This document shows positions 21,176-33,576 of a DNA stretch of 64,000 nt, in pieces; position 1 is the first letter of the stretch, and each line of letters opens with the position of its first letter. The notes below the pieces were generated by a model, which ran no database searches, was not told where the DNA came from, and saw only the letters and a program-made list of their open reading frames with translations. The DNA comes from Cercospora beticola (Eukaryota; Ascomycota; Dothideomycetes; Mycosphaerellales; Mycosphaerellaceae), in assembly GCF_033473495.1 (NCBI RefSeq), contig NC_088935.1:3596001-3660000 (forward strand). The letters are read 5' to 3'. A program made the translations under genes and the position numbers.

Positions 21176-21724
21176 GTTCCATCATTCGCTGTTTAGATGC
21201 CGTGCAGTACGGTCTTGTACAGAGCACGCGGGGCCGGCAGGACTTGAGTAGATGCTATCTTGACTTCGTTTGGTGTAGTTGTTGTCCTTTAGAATGGGGC
21301 AAGTGTCACGGCAGTCAAACTCCGAGTTTTGAGGTTGGTTGCTCGACGCGACTCTAGACCGCTCCAACTTCAAGATGAATGACAACTGAACTGGTGAAAT
21401 GTATGTCAAAAGGAGACTCGAATCCTTATTGCAATTCATACAAAATTGTAGATGTTGATGGAATTGAAGAAGTTCAACAGCACTACTGCAGTTCCGAAGC
21501 TAGCAACCCTACTTTCGCGACCCTAGTTGCTTACTTAATCATCTCCTGCCGAACAGAGGCTGGGACGGACCACTTTCGAAGAAGCGACAACTCCGAAAGC
21601 AGCAGGAAGGACGGACGCTCATTCGTCCGACAATCGAGAGCGACTCGGTGGGGGTTCACAGTAGAGCTTGACTCGTGTGCTGAACGGTGTCGTCTGCATT
21701 CATAGTCCGCGAGCATTCACAACC
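21176..21724. other. Divergent spacer GEM1 / creC
   Basis: 549 bases between two opposing starts, AT-richer than the coding sequence on both sides. No protein-like frame is present. A GACTCGAATCC string near 21417 recalls a tRNA B box, but nothing upstream folds as a tRNA. Confidence 0.45.
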
Positions 21725-23622
21725 ATGTTTGTCCTTCCGCCGCCGCCGCGATATCCCAATGGCAACCTCTATACGGGCATGCCCGGTGGCGGGCCTCTAC
21801 TGGAAACCAACAACACGCTCGAGCATCCAACGGGCCCGGAGTATCAGCTCGTGCTTGGAGAGGGCACGTATGTCCTCAAGGACGACCTGCATCTAGCCAC
21901 GCCGCCGCCGCACCCCAGCGATGCGCCGCAACCGAATAACAATCCGCTGGCAACCATCGCCGGACCTCCAACCACCGGGGCGAAGCTTTCCATTGCGATT
22001 ATTGAACCACGTCGGCCGCCTTCGCAGAACCTCTTTCGCACCATTACCACACAGAGCACTCGGTCACAGGTTCCTCCAAGCATCCAGGAAGAGGTTCATA
22101 GCCCCAAGAGCGATGCAGGCTCCACGGCGAATGGCTTTGGCTCGCATTCTTATTACAATCAAGTTCCCACCTTTGGCGACGGCAATCCAGCTCTTGCCGC
22201 GGCTGTTAACCCCAAGGCAAAGAAGGATCAGAAGGCCAAGCCGAAGAATAACATTGTCAAGTCCAATTCATCCTATGTGTCCAGGGTCATACCTCACGAA
22301 TCGCTGCAGAAGCGGCTGAGCGAACGATCCACCGATGGCCTATTCGCTTTTGCCAACGTGAACCGCGCCTTTATGTGGCTGGACCTCTCGTCTCCCATCA
22401 AGGTTGAGAATCTGACCAAAGTGCTCTTCACCAAAGCACATGCGCTGTGCCATGACGTAAACCCATTGACCAGATCGACCACTCACCTAGACGTGGTGCT
22501 GGGCTTCAACACCAGCGATATCATGTGGTACGAGCCCATGTCACAAAAGTACGCTCGACTGAACAAGAACGGCATGATCAATCCATCTCCGGTGGTTTGC
22601 ATACGTTGGCTTCCTAACAAGGAGAATTACTTTGTGGCCGCACACACTGATGGAACCCTTGTGGTATATGACAAGGAGAAGGAAGATGCGGAATTCGTGC
22701 CCGAGGAGAGCACTTCTCAGGAAACGACAGGTGGCGCAGCGCACGATCTGCTTCGCGTCCGCAAATCGGTGCAATCACGTAACCAGAAAAGCAACCCAGT
22801 GGCGGCGTGGAAGGTGTCCAATATGAAGATCAACGACATCGCGTTCTCGCCCGATGGACAGCTGCTGGCCGCCGTCAGTGATGATGGCTGCCTGACTATT
22901 ATTGATTACATCAACGAGAAGGTGCTCGACGTTCATCGTGCCTATTATGGTGAGTTTCGAGGCACAGACCCCATCTAGCTTGCATGCGCTGATCTTTAGG
23001 ACAGGCGGACTATTGTGCGTGACATGGTCGCCTGACGGCAGATACGTCCTGTCAGGTGGTCAAGACGACTTGGTCAGTATCTGGTCCCTCGCCGAACGGG
23101 CGCTGGTGGCGAGATGCATTGGACATCATTCGTGGGTCACGGACGTGAAGTTCGATCCGTGGAGGTGTGACGAGAGGAACTATCGATTTGGAAGCGTGGG
23201 CGAGGACTGCCGACTCTTGCTCTGGGATTTCTCAGTAGGCATGCTTGGGCGCCCCAAGGCCATGAGAGCGCGCGGTAGCATTTCGAGCCATGTGCCTGGG
23301 GACCGGAAACAGAGCTCAGTGACTGCTGGCCGATTCAGGAGCAATTCCAACCTCACGCAGGTCCCTACGGCGGAGAGCACAGAAGATGCTGAGGTTGTAC
23401 ATCCGGTTGACTCGAAAGCGAGCACGGCTGTGCTGCCGCCTGTCATGTCCAAGAGCATCGACGAGCACCCTCTGTGTTGGCTGGGCTTCGAAGCCGATAG
23501 TATCATCACCTCATGCAAAGACGGTGAGTGCATCTTTGGCTGCGGGGCTGTCGGGCGATTCGCTGACCACGAACATCACAGGACATATTCGAGAATGGCA
23601 GCGGCCCACCGATGGGTCGTGA
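21725..23622 (+). CDS. creC: WD-repeat protein CreC (WDR20-like deubiquitinase cofactor)
   Basis: A 594-residue WD40 protein. In Aspergillus, CreC binds and stabilises the deubiquitinase CreB, in carbon catabolite repression and transporter turnover. Exons are 21725-22949, 23005-23523 and 23582-23622. The Pro-rich N-terminus ([21 protein letters not shown], about 3-24) and the [19 protein letters not shown] segment are CreC-like. WD units include [49 protein letters not shown] and [12 protein letters not shown]. The last 14 residues ([13 protein letters not shown]) come from a tiny third exon, as in CreC homologues. An in-frame non-ATG extension upstream of 21725 is not needed. The next gene downstream is a CreD-type arrestin on the same strand, 738 bases away. 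Confidence 0.93.
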
Positions 23623-24360
23623 TGTGGTTGCACAAGAGCCCGGCTCACATGAGAGATGAGGCCATGTCAGCCCGACCGCAATATGTACACATCCATGGCG
23701 AGAGGAGGGTCGTGCTCGCGGCGCAATCGTGTTCCCAGGTCGACGAGTTGCGCAGCGGTGATGAGTTTTACGTTGAGGACCACGCCATTGCTGTAACAGT
23801 AGTGCCGACGTCCAGGCGTCGGGATGATGGTTCGTGCTAGCGGCGCACTCAAGAGCTTCTAGCGCGTCTGCTGCATGCTCAGATCTGCTGCAGCTGCTGC
23901 GAGCGATAGACTACCGCTGTGGCGTCATCGTTCACGCGCGGTTGTGGCTGCAATTTTTCTTTGTACATGTCTTGTTAACGAGCAGACGATGGCATGTTAG
24001 ATGGTAGCACAATCCACTTCCTTTCACTGCCACTTCTTATCACGACGTGCAGCCCCATCCACAGGAGCCGCGACAGCGCGGGATGACCAGAGTGGGCAGC
24101 GCGCCGGACGTACTACGGCGCCATCAAAAGTTTGGGAAGTCGAGATAAGAGCGACTGCGTCACGCCACTACCCTGCATTTTGTGTCCATACATAGCTGCG
24201 CGCGAGACTTGCGTGCTGCCAAACACTGCCCGTCCACGCTTCTCTGTCATTGCTCATTCCTCCGAACCTCCCGCCCCCTCACCACCCTCCGCTCTCGTCG
24301 AATTGATGCCGTTTTGAGTAGTGGCCGAGCCGGCGCCCGCAGCCCCCTCGTCTGTCCAGC
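23623..24360. other. Spacer creC to creD-like arrestin gene
   Basis: 738 bases holding the 3' end of creC transcription and the arrestin promoter. The last 150 bases are CT-rich (CCTCCCGCCCCCTCACCACC), like a fungal core promoter. No further gene is visible. Confidence 0.5.
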
Positions 24361-26345
24361 ATGATCTCCTCGCGCATCCACCACGTGGGCAGCAGCAGCG
24401 GAGCAACGCCGCGACACCAGAACAAGCCATGGCTGGAGATTCTGCCGGACGTGCGCTTCGTCGTCTTCCATGGGAACGAGCATGAGGCACAGACGGTCAA
24501 GCTGCAGGGTATCGTCCGGCTGCATACGCCTGAGGCCATGAGCATCCTGAAGCCCAAGGTGCGGCTGGAGGGCAAGCGTAAGATCTCGTGGTGGTACATG
24601 GGCGGCATCTCGGCCGGCGAGGTCGTCGACAAGCGCGTTTTTTGGAATCAAGAGCAGCGTCTAGGCATCGAGAGTGCGCACAAGGTCAAAGCCGGCACGC
24701 TGGATTGGCCCTTTGAGTTTGAGCTGTCGCCGTCGATGCCCGAGAGTGTAGAAGGCTTGCGCGAGACCTACATTGCCTATCATTTGCACGCCAGCGTCTC
24801 ACGGCCAGGATGGAATGCCAAGGATATCACTGCCCAGGAGCACATTCGTATCGTGCGTACCTTGGGTCAGGACTCGATGGAGATGACGCGGTCGAGAGTC
24901 AATGCCGACATATGGGCAAACAAGATTTCGTACAGCATTTCCATCCCCACGGATGCCGTGGTGTTCGGCACGTCCATCACGGCTGACGTCGAGCTTTCCC
25001 CTATCAAGAAGGGCCTGCGGCTAGGCAAGGTAGAGCTGCGACTGATGGAAACGGTTGTGAAACGCATCCAGGCCACTGAAGTTCCAGACATCCGGGGAGA
25101 TCGATCGAAAACCGAGGAGTCGGAGGTAGCCAAGGTGCGTCGAAGCTGTGCTCGACCACAGATCCCGAGCCATCGCGTGTAGCGATCTGTCAAATTGACA
25201 AGATACTGACTTCTCACTAGGCGGACATGGACTTCCCCGAACATTCAAGAATAATGTACGAGGATGAGACTCTTGACAATCCCACCATGGCCGACGAGAT
25301 GTACAAGTTCAAGGCCACGCTACCGCTGCCGAAGTCCCTCAATGTGTGCAGACAAGATGTGGACAATCATAGCATTAACATCACGCACCGATTCAAGCTC
25401 ATGGTGAATATACACAATCCAGAGGGCCATGTCTCACAGCTCGTCTGTCGATTGCCCGTGAAGCTGTTCATCTCACCCAATCTACCCGTGGATGAGAGGA
25501 ACGAGGTGAGTGCGAACATGAGCGGTGTTTCAGACGCCGAGCTCAACAGTACCGAAACTGTTGTTGTGGCTCCACCCGAGTATGGGCGACATCAGCTCGA
25601 TCAGATGTACAGCGACATTGATGTGAGCGGCTTCATGAGTAGAGCCGGAAGTGGTCCTGGAACACCTGCCGGACTGTATGCGCAGAGTCGAAGGGGCTCT
25701 CATGAGAACGTGCTGTCGCTCAATGGCCTGGCTGATGGCGATCCTGCTTCTCTCCACGGCAGTGCAATGCCTCATCTGTTGCATTCGCGATTGGTGAATC
25801 TGCAGGAAGACGGGCATGTGAACGGATATCGGGCGTCAGCTACTTCGAGCCATCACAGTCCTTCCGGAGGCAACTCACCCGCGCCTGGATTTATCGATTC
25901 GAGCGATCACTCTCCTGAGCGTGCATATCGTTACACGCCGCCGGTACGCAGTGGGTCGTACTTTCCAACTACCGGTAGCTCTCCACACTCGAGCGCACCC
26001 ATGTCCCGACGGACTTCGGGCGATGAGCATGCACACTCCACGAGTCTTCACAGCCGGGACTACGACCTGAACGATCTGTCTCGCGTGCCATCATACGGTG
26101 CTGCGCTGAGAACGCCTGGCGCCGTGACACCGTTCACTGATGGACCGCCTTCGTATATGGAAGCTACTTCTCGGCCGCCTAGCCCCGTTCAAAGACCTAG
26201 CGCGGCGCACATGCGAGGCGGAGACACGCATCTCACTGCACCTTTGGCAGCGATGAATATAAATGGTACGAGTGGCACTTCCCAGCCACGATCAAATTTA
26301 CACGACGAAGATGCGAGATTGCGAATTCTCCGCGCAAGAAGTTAG
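24361..26345 (+). CDS. creD: CreD-type alpha-arrestin (ubiquitin ligase adaptor)
   Basis: A 632-residue arrestin-related protein with exons 24361-25134 and 25221-26345. The arrestin N domain covers about residues 25-175 (FVVFHGNEHEAQTVKLQGIVRL, SWWYMGG) and the C domain about 195-380. The tail is Ser/Pro-rich and disordered. Near its end are VPSY (547-550, in LSRVPSYGAALRTP) and the PY motif PPSY (567-570). PPxY motifs bind WW domains of Rsp5/HulA-type HECT ligases. Alpha-arrestins thereby direct ubiquitination of permeases at the plasma membrane, and Aspergillus CreD acts this way in carbon regulation. Orthology to CreD rather than a sister such as ApyA rests on the LSRVPSY block and overall layout, so the symbol is tentative. 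Confidence 0.85.
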
Positions 26346-26830
26346 TGGAACCTGCGCCGATCGACGAGTAGCCGGCGGACGAGTATGATTCGAGCGTTGT
26401 TTCCAAGCGTTTTCTTTTTTGGAGTCCAATAAACTAGGAGTCAATCTTTCAAAGGTCATTTTCATCAGCGGGAGTTTCATTCAGAGGGAAATGATGGACA
26501 CTGGGACAAAGCTTGTGCGGATTATTGGGTTTGATTAGTGGCGTTTGCAGTGATATTCACCACTTGGTCTCGTCGGCGTTGATGGGGCTTGCGAAAGTGT
26601 ATGAGGCAAAAAGCGCAATCTTTGTTTATGGAAGGCAGGATGGGACTTTGAAGTATGATCATCCTTCGCTTGAAGGAAAGAGAAAATCATTAGATTAGAC
26701 GATAGAAAGAGACTAGCCATGCAAAGTGGCAACACAGTCTGCGGGTATCTCGCGAAGTGAAAGCAAGCACAACCGTGGTATCGAAATTCGACCCGATCGC
26801 GCAGCGTATACAAATTCCTTCATTCATTCA
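26346..26830. other. Convergent spacer downstream of the arrestin gene
   Basis: 485 bases between two converging genes, AT-richer than the genes. It holds an AATAAA signal. No coding frame with protein-like composition was found. Confidence 0.5.
26428..26433 (+). terminator. Canonical AATAAA poly(A) signal after the arrestin gene
   Basis: AATAAA lies 83 bases downstream of the arrestin stop codon, after a T-rich run (TTTTCTTTTTT). Position and context fit a cleavage and polyadenylation signal, though fungal signals are degenerate. Confidence 0.5.
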
Positions 26831-27598
26831 TCATAACCAGATGGAATGTCGTCGATACCTTCGTTCAAGATCTTTGACATCGGGTTCTCGGACTTCGATG
26901 CGTACACTGTCTTTACGTCGTTGCGCTTCGCGTTCGTATAGTGTTCCACGTCGCTCTGTGGAAGGCGTTGGCATAGGCATGGGCCTGATGGAGACGTTCT
27001 CTAGGCCGTCATTTGCCACTATGGTTGAGTAACGGTGTCGATGTTTGCGGCGATGTGTCTGATCGCTTGACGCTGGTTCGATGATCGCGTCAGGTTGATA
27101 CGTGCGTCGTGTTGATGAAATTGGGTAGACGCGCGTGTAATCGTTGGTTGGCACTGCTGGCGTAGACGACAAGCTATGTTTGCGCAAAGCTCGTTCCGTC
27201 GAGCGCAGGAGATGTCGCAGTTGAGAGTAGCCATGAGGGATTTCGACTCGTACGAGAGAGTTTGTGCTGCTATCCTTCTTTACGGCGTAGATGTCGCCTT
27301 CTCGAGAGAAGATGTGGCAGGCGACGTCTTGGCTCAGCGCATAGCCTGTGTCGCATAGGCGGGAGACTTTGGCGCGGTAGCATGTGGGACAGGACCGGGC
27401 ATGTAGTTCGTAGTTGTAGAGACTCCAGGCTTCGACGGTGGATAGGGGACGAGAGCTGTTGTTTGTTGGTGCAAAGCGCACTGATTTGGGTGGTGAAGCT
27501 GGGCTGTTGGGCGTAGAGACATTGTTGGTTGTGGTGGGCACAGCGTCGGGCTGCACCTCGACCACGACGGGCCGCAGGGTGGGGCGACGCGACGACAT
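26831..27598 (-). CDS. Uncharacterised 255-residue protein with Cys-rich core
   Basis: A single-exon frame of 255 residues that I cannot assign to a named family. After a disordered N-terminus (PNSPASPPKSVRFAP) comes a compact core at about residues 55-110 (WSLYNYELHARSCPTCYRAKVS, then RLCDTGYALSQDVACHIFSREGDIYAV). Its CPTC pair and LCDTG..L...V pattern resemble a small module often seen in hypothetical fungal proteins. The C-terminal half is basic and Arg-rich (RRKHRHRYS, ERRYRRHS). No signal peptide or membrane segment is visible. A zinc-binding role for the cysteines is a guess. It is convergent with the arrestin gene. Confidence 0.7.
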   Translation of the reverse strand: MSSRRPTLRPVVVEVQPDAVPTTTNNVSTPNSPASPPKSVRFAPTNNSSRPLSTVEAWSLYNYELHARSCPTCYRAKVSRLCDTGYALSQDVACHIFSREGDIYAVKKDSSTNSLVRVEIPHGYSQLRHLLRSTERALRKHSLSSTPAVPTNDYTRVYPISSTRRTYQPDAIIEPASSDQTHRRKHRHRYSTIVANDGLENVSIRPMPMPTPSTERRGTLYEREAQRRKDSVRIEVREPDVKDLERRYRRHSIWL

Positions 27599-28940
27599 GA
27601 TGATAGGTGAAGATCAGTAGTGGTAAGGCTGAGGTAGACGCTGAGTAGTATGGTCGATGTTCAATGATCGACTCAGGACAGAAGGCAACGAGAGCAGGCA
27701 AGGGCGAGGGAGATATACTTGCTGGAGAGGCAGGACTACTGGACGTGACCCATCGTTCCCAGGCGGCCGCAGTAGCATAGCAGCGGCAGCAGGAGGGCGC
27801 TGAGCGCATGGGGCTGGTCGAGCTCCCAGGCACCACCAGGCTCGATGTCCAAACGCTTCTGAGACGGAGAGGGTGTGCGGAAGGATTCTGTGTGGGCGGC
27901 GGCCGGGGTGACCAAGGCAGCTTCGCCTACTCTTGTTAATCGAATCGCATGTACAGCCTTACGAGGCTGTACGTGCGGATTAAGCGTTTGATAGGGTCAG
28001 GGTTGGAAGCTGTGCGCGGTCAAGTGGGATTGATGCGCTCAGACTCGTAGGCACTATACTACTATGGAGCTAGCTCGTAACAGGCCCCATCCTTACGGTG
28101 TGCCCACGTACTGCAGGAAAATCCTTGGCGCAACGGAATATCTCTACACTTGCTCCGCCACTCTGAGGCCGCCAACTTGTCCAAGCCAAGCCACCACCAA
28201 TGCAGCACGCAAGACGCAAGACACCGTGCAGCGTTCGCAGCTCTGTCGGCGCCGAAACGAGCTCCATTCGAGTCACCGCGCGCGTGAGTCGATGATGAGT
28301 GTGCTCTCTCTTCCTCTTGTCCACCTCGGAGGTAACGGACGAACACTTCGTGCTGGTGTCGGCATTGTTGCTTCTGTGCTTGCTTGGTGCCGATGTGACG
28401 TGCATCGTAACGGTCCATCAGCCAGCCAGGCAGCCATGGCAGCCACACGCCAGATTGCACTAACAACGTCCAGATCAACAAACATCCAGACAACCAGACA
28501 GGCAGGCATCTTATCGCCAGCCCACTGCGACCATGGAGCGCATTCGCATTGAACTTGAACCTTCTGCCTTGATGACGTGAAGGAAATCCGCCCAGTCTCG
28601 CCTCCATCCTCCCGCCATTGGACGCCTGCCAACTTTGTCAACAGCGTTACACCTGGTATCGCTCCCCAGCGATGGCGCCCAAAAAACGTGTCTGACCCAA
28701 TAGTCACGCTGAACGGCTTGTACACCACATCAGCTGTGTAAGTGCCGGAAACTCGCCTGTCAGCGTGAGGCGTGTTGCAGCGTTGTCCTGGAGTCGTGCA
28801 CCTTATGTTTTCAACCAGGCGTGGACCCTCAAGGATTGACGTGATGCCGAGAGATAGCACAAAAGCACAGCAAGACACCCGCAATGCTCTGTCTGTGAAT
28901 GGTATATACATCGCTTAACTGTACACGCAAGTTAAATGCT
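27599..28940. other. 1.3-kb region with a hairpin but no recognisable gene
   Basis: Between the start of the 255-residue gene and the end of SEC3, both on the minus strand. The longest frame (about 212 codons, minus, from 28911) has mixed composition, a hydrophobic start and no motif. I do not call it. The notable element is the inverted repeat at 27936-27983. Confidence 0.5.
27936..27983. repeat. Long imperfect inverted repeat (hairpin)
   Basis: The left arm 27936-27958 (TTAATC GAAT CGCATGTACAGCC) pairs with the right arm 27965-27983 (GGCTGTACGTGCGGATTAA) around a 6-base loop, TTACGA. All 19 right-arm positions align, with one mismatch (T against C), if the four bases GAAT bulge out of the left arm. 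It lies about 340 bases upstream of the 255-residue gene. It could be a binding palindrome or an RNA hairpin. Confidence 0.75.
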
Positions 28941-31900
28941 TCATCGTCTGAAACCGGCTTGAATATCTGCCTTGGTGAAATCAACAACCACATCCTTCTC
29001 CCCTTCTGTTCGAGGATAAACGTCCTCGACCAGTCTCTCGAGCCGCTCTAGAACCGATTCGTAGTTGCGTTCGCATTCCTTGCAGACAAACGTGACCAGT
29101 CCACGGGATAGTTGTTCTTCGTCGGCTTCGCCAAAGTGCTTGTCGATTCGCTTGCGCAGTGTGTCGATGCCACGTCGCACTTCTTTGCTATCGTGCGCTG
29201 AAAGTAGCGTGCGCATCGCCTTCCGCGAATACGATGGTCGCGTGGACAGTGCTGTTGCGCTCCCTTGTTGCGTGGCGAGGATCGATTCGGCGGATTCTAA
29301 GTAGTCCTGCATCATGTCAGTAAAGCATTCCGCTCATTGATAAAGGCCTTGATCTTACCAGAAGCTTGCCTAGAGGTCGACGAATCACGCGAGACACATA
29401 TGCTTCCAGCGCCTCCGCTCTCTCTGTTAGAGCTCTGCCTTTCCATTCTGCGAGTACGCCGTCTCGCCCGCCATCGTCGACTTCCTCAACGTAGTGGTTC
29501 ATGTTCTCGATAAGAAGGATGTGGTAGTTGAGCATCTCTTTATCCTCGGGATCATCGGTACCGGTGTGCGCCTGCTTGCTGGCTGTGTTCCCAGCAACCG
29601 GACTCTCTTTGGCAATCACCTTCAGGCTGTCAAACATGGTTCGGTTGAGCTTTTCGTACGCCTCGTCGATGATTTTCCTCACTTCCGCAACGCATGGTGC
29701 AGGACCGTCGTAGTCGGGCCCGGCTACTGCGGAGAATGTGTTCTCCACCGCGGCGGAGAAATGAGGAAAGATTTTCATAAAAGCAATGACGCCCTTGCGC
29801 TTCTTGATCTTGACCTTCGTGTCCTCGATCGCTCGAATTTGCTCGTCTACAAATCTGCTCAGTCGAGTCCTTAGACTCTCCGCAAGATTGTCGAGTAGTT
29901 GGAGGAGATAATCTTGGTTACTGTCTTGAAGGTAGTATGCATGTCGACATAACGTGGCCAGCACGCCAACGGCTTGCACTGGGTCATCTGCGACAGCCCA
30001 GTCCTGCATGGCCTTTGTTTCGGCGAGGAAAAAGTCGAAAATTTTGAGCATTGCGCTCGTGACAAGGCCGGCTGCTTCTCGGTTGGGCTCTACGGGCTTC
30101 CTTTCCAGCAGATTCGTGCCGAGTCGAGCGGCTGGTGGTGATGACTGCACGGCGTCAATAAAGTCCATGCTTTCCATCGAGCTGAGGTGAAAGAAGTCGA
30201 CGATGAAATTCTGTTCCCGATTGATCAGTGGCGCCATCTCGTCCACGGCGCCAGCGAAGGCTTGAGCGCGCATGATGGCGCCTGGCTGCTTGTGCTCGCT
30301 CGTGGTATGTTTGTCGCCAGTCGCACTGCGGAATGTCTTAGCCAAAGTCTGAGACCGCTTCACGGTGAGCTTTCGAGCTGTAGATGTCAAGCCACCAGCA
30401 GTCGGGTCTTCCTTCTCAAGAGACGTGAACAGGATGTCCACCTCGTCACCCGTGCTTGTGCGCGCCGCGCGCTTCCAGTTCTGCAGGTTTTCTCTGAACG
30501 TGTCTCTGTAGACAGGGCCTGCTCGCTGTTGGTACATGCGAAGTAGCGTTGACCAAGCCGGTGGATTGAGTTGCTTTGTGAACAAGAGGATGGGGCTGTA
30601 CATCCACAGGGCGCTGCGCACTTCGCCGAAGACCTCACTGTGTAGCTTCGCTAGCCCCCCGCCTCCACCTACGCGCAGGGCACGGCCCTTGATGCTGTTC
30701 ATCGATGTCATGAATCTGGAGTCGAGGAATTGCATGAGACGTTGACAGAACTCAGCAGTCTCCCGATCATAAATGACTTTCTTCTCCTGCAGAGCTACCA
30801 TGTCCGCCGTCTCGTGATCCCCAACCGCAGCTTGAGCTGTCGGCAGAGACTGAGTGTTAGACCGTAGTTTGGGGTCCATAGTCAGCAGTGCTTGGTACAG
30901 CTTCACCAAGCTGAATTCAATCTCCTCCAGGCCAGTGGAGTCGCCGAGATCGCCGTAACGCAGTGGCTCCATCACTCGTCGGTCGAGAGACATGGTGTCA
31001 ACGAGGGTCTGGAGCTCGGACTGCAAAAGCTTCTGGTTCGCGGACTGCACCTGCAGACCTTGCGACTGTGCCTCAATGTAAGCAATGTCGTCGTTCAGCG
31101 AACTGAGTTCGACATGGTACAGCGTCAGGAGACCTTCAAGCTCGTCGCACTCCGCAATGGCCTTGTCGAGCAAGGACTCTACGAGATTTACGCGCTCTTC
31201 GCGTGCAGCATCGGCATGTGACAACCAAGCACCGGCTTCGACGCGGCCCTGCTCACGTCGGATCTCGGCTTCAAGATTGTTTAGCTGCTTCGGCCGAAGA
31301 ATGTCGTTGTTCCAGCCAAATTCTGTCAGCATCATTTCAAAATCGAGTCCCTTGTCTTCCAGCAGTGATCGATCGACGCCCAACGCAGCAAGGTACCGTT
31401 CTTGATGTGCGCTGCGCCGTTTGATCTTTACCTGAGGTTGGCGGGCTTGTCGTTGCTCGATTGTCGGATTTGATGCTTCATCCTCCGTTTCCACGGGTTG
31501 AATTGGCTGATTTGCAGGTCGCTCGCTCGATTCTGCAACGCGTTGGATATCTTCAGCAGGCTCGTGCTCTATGTGGGGCGGAGACTTTGGCGAGCTGATT
31601 TCAACTCGTGGGGGAGTCTCCCTCGAAGCGCTCTCATCGGATATTCCGTTCACTGGAGTCGACGGCCTCTCATCCGGCTTCCCCCGCGGCTGAGGTCGAG
31701 GAACGACACCAGTGATACCGTCTGGCTCACCATCTCGTTCCGATTTAGCCTTCAATATTCTCTCGGCTGCCCCACCAGGACGAGGCTTGAACGCGCCAGC
31801 TGCGTTTGCCGCCTTCTTGAAGCGATCTGCGATGGCCCTCTTTTTGAACATGGGCCCCAGTCCGGGCCTGTACTGCTCCTCGTCCATGTCGCCGTCAGGG

Positions 31901-33576
31901 GAGTCCAGCTGATCGGCACCAGGTGCTGGTTGCAGCGGAGAAGGCATCATACTAGGGCCAGACCCTGTCAACGAGCGATCCATTTCTGACTTGCCTACGT
32001 GGAGAGGCTTCACTTCTGGAGTCGATTCCACGAGATTACCTCGAGGTGTAGAGGCATCTACGTGAGACCCATTGCTTTCCTGGGTAGGTCGCGCTTGCAG
32101 AGGAGCAGGTCTCAGCTCCATACTGTTTGAGATTTCGGCAGCAGGCCTGCGATTCGATCGCTCAGGGGTGGTGGGACTAGGTGCAGCATCCAGTGCAGTA
32201 GCTGGAGCAGCGGCGGACGAGTGGCCTGGTCCCCAATACGACGTCAATGCTCCGACGGCGGCCGCATCGCCAAGGTCAATACCATTAGAGTCTTCGCTGA
32301 CAGCAGTTGGGAGCTGTGGGTCTGAGGGAGCCTTGGCGGATCCGTTTTGCGCTGGCGTGGAAGGTTTTGTGTCAAGTTGTGGCAAGCGGCGTGGGGAACT
32401 TGCCTTACTTGTCTGTTCAGGTGTCTGCGATTGATAGTTCATGTAACGATCGCGTGCAGCCTGGAAGAGGCTTGCTCCTTCTCGTTTCGTGGCATCTGTA
32501 GACGGTGTGTCGCTCAACTTTCTGTCCTCGGAAGCGCCATCGATAGACTGTTGGAGTGAACGCTGCGCGGGACTCTTCGGGCGCGATGGCAATTGCTCTG
32601 GTTGCGTCGGGGGGAATCCGGGTGATGGCGGTGGCTGTTCGCCCTTTCGGGCGTTTTGCTGTCCAAGCATTGGTTGCCGATGACCTGGGCCAGGAGAGGT
32701 CCCAGGCCGCAATTCTGGTCGGCCGTCCCGACTCGGCTGGCGAATCTGCTCTGTGCTGGCAAAGGCTCGCGGCCCACCTGGCGCATGTGGCCCTGGACCA
32801 AAACGGGCTGGGCTATCTGAGGGCCGTCGACTAGACGGACCGCTGCCAGGCCTGCCGCCATCGCTTACACTGGGAGGTGGTCCTGGGCTGCCCCGATATC
32901 GACTTCCATCTCGGCTCTGTTCTCGCTGTGCGAAAGGTGGTTGTGGGGGCTGCGGCACTGATCCGTCGCCGGTTGTACGTGCGGACTGTTGTCCCGACTG
33001 TGATGGCGCAGAGGATGGCGCCGTCGGCGGGAACGCACCCAGTATTTGAGCCCTCTCCTTATCGTCGAAGCCTCGAAGCTCGGGCGTCTGACCTTTGGTG
33101 TATTTCCTGTAAATCTTGACGGCGCTTGCGATGAAGAAGTCCTTCTCCTTGCTCGTCCCCGCCTGCCAGTAGTAGGGCTTAGAGATAGTTACGACAAATC
33201 CTACACTGCCCGCCCAAGCACGGTGGTTCGCCTCACGCTCGCTTTGTGGTGGATGTGGCGGGTTCGCGAATGATTCGATGCACGACAGCTCCTCCATGTT
33301 CCACGTCTTCCCAATGCTGAAGCTTCCATTGTTGTTCTCGCGCGCCTTGTGCATGCGAACCCGGCCTGTAGATCGTACTGCAATTATGATGAGCCGAGGC
33401 TTCTTGTGCTCCGGTGGACTGTCGGGGGGAGGAGGAGCTGAGGGCGACGAGCCATCTTCCTGGATGCGAATGTGCGTGATGTAGCTCTCCGCCAGCTGCC
33501 CGTTTGGGTCGAGCTTGGAGAAGCACGACTCGATGATGCGGCGCTTCTCATCCTCAAACCTCTCAGCACGAGACAT
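28941..33576 (-). CDS. SEC3: Exocyst complex component SEC3
   Basis: A 1527-residue exocyst subunit that marks plasma-membrane sites and tethers secretory vesicles. Exons in coding order are 29359-33576 and 28941-29306; the 52-nt intron joins ...PLGKLL to DYLESAES. I chose the start MSRAERFEDEKRRIIESCFSK (33576) because it is the usual fungal N-terminus; the frame is open further upstream to 33750. The N-terminal PH-like domain that binds Rho GTPases and PIP2 covers about residues 20-165 (YITHIRIQEDG, RLIIIAVRSTGRVRMHKAR, KIYRKYTKG). About 500 residues of Pro/Ser/Gln-rich disorder follow. A coiled coil begins near EAEIRREQGRVEAG, and the helical exocyst C-terminal rods run to the end. Confidence 0.94.

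Noticed and set aside
21400..21435. tRNA gene suggested by a B-box-like GACTCGAATCC
   Set aside because: No A box, anticodon stem or acceptor pairing could be placed upstream.
28273..28911. A 212-codon minus-strand frame with a hydrophobic start, as a possible secreted protein
   Set aside because: Irregular composition, no conserved block, no splice partner. A low-quality call would mislead.
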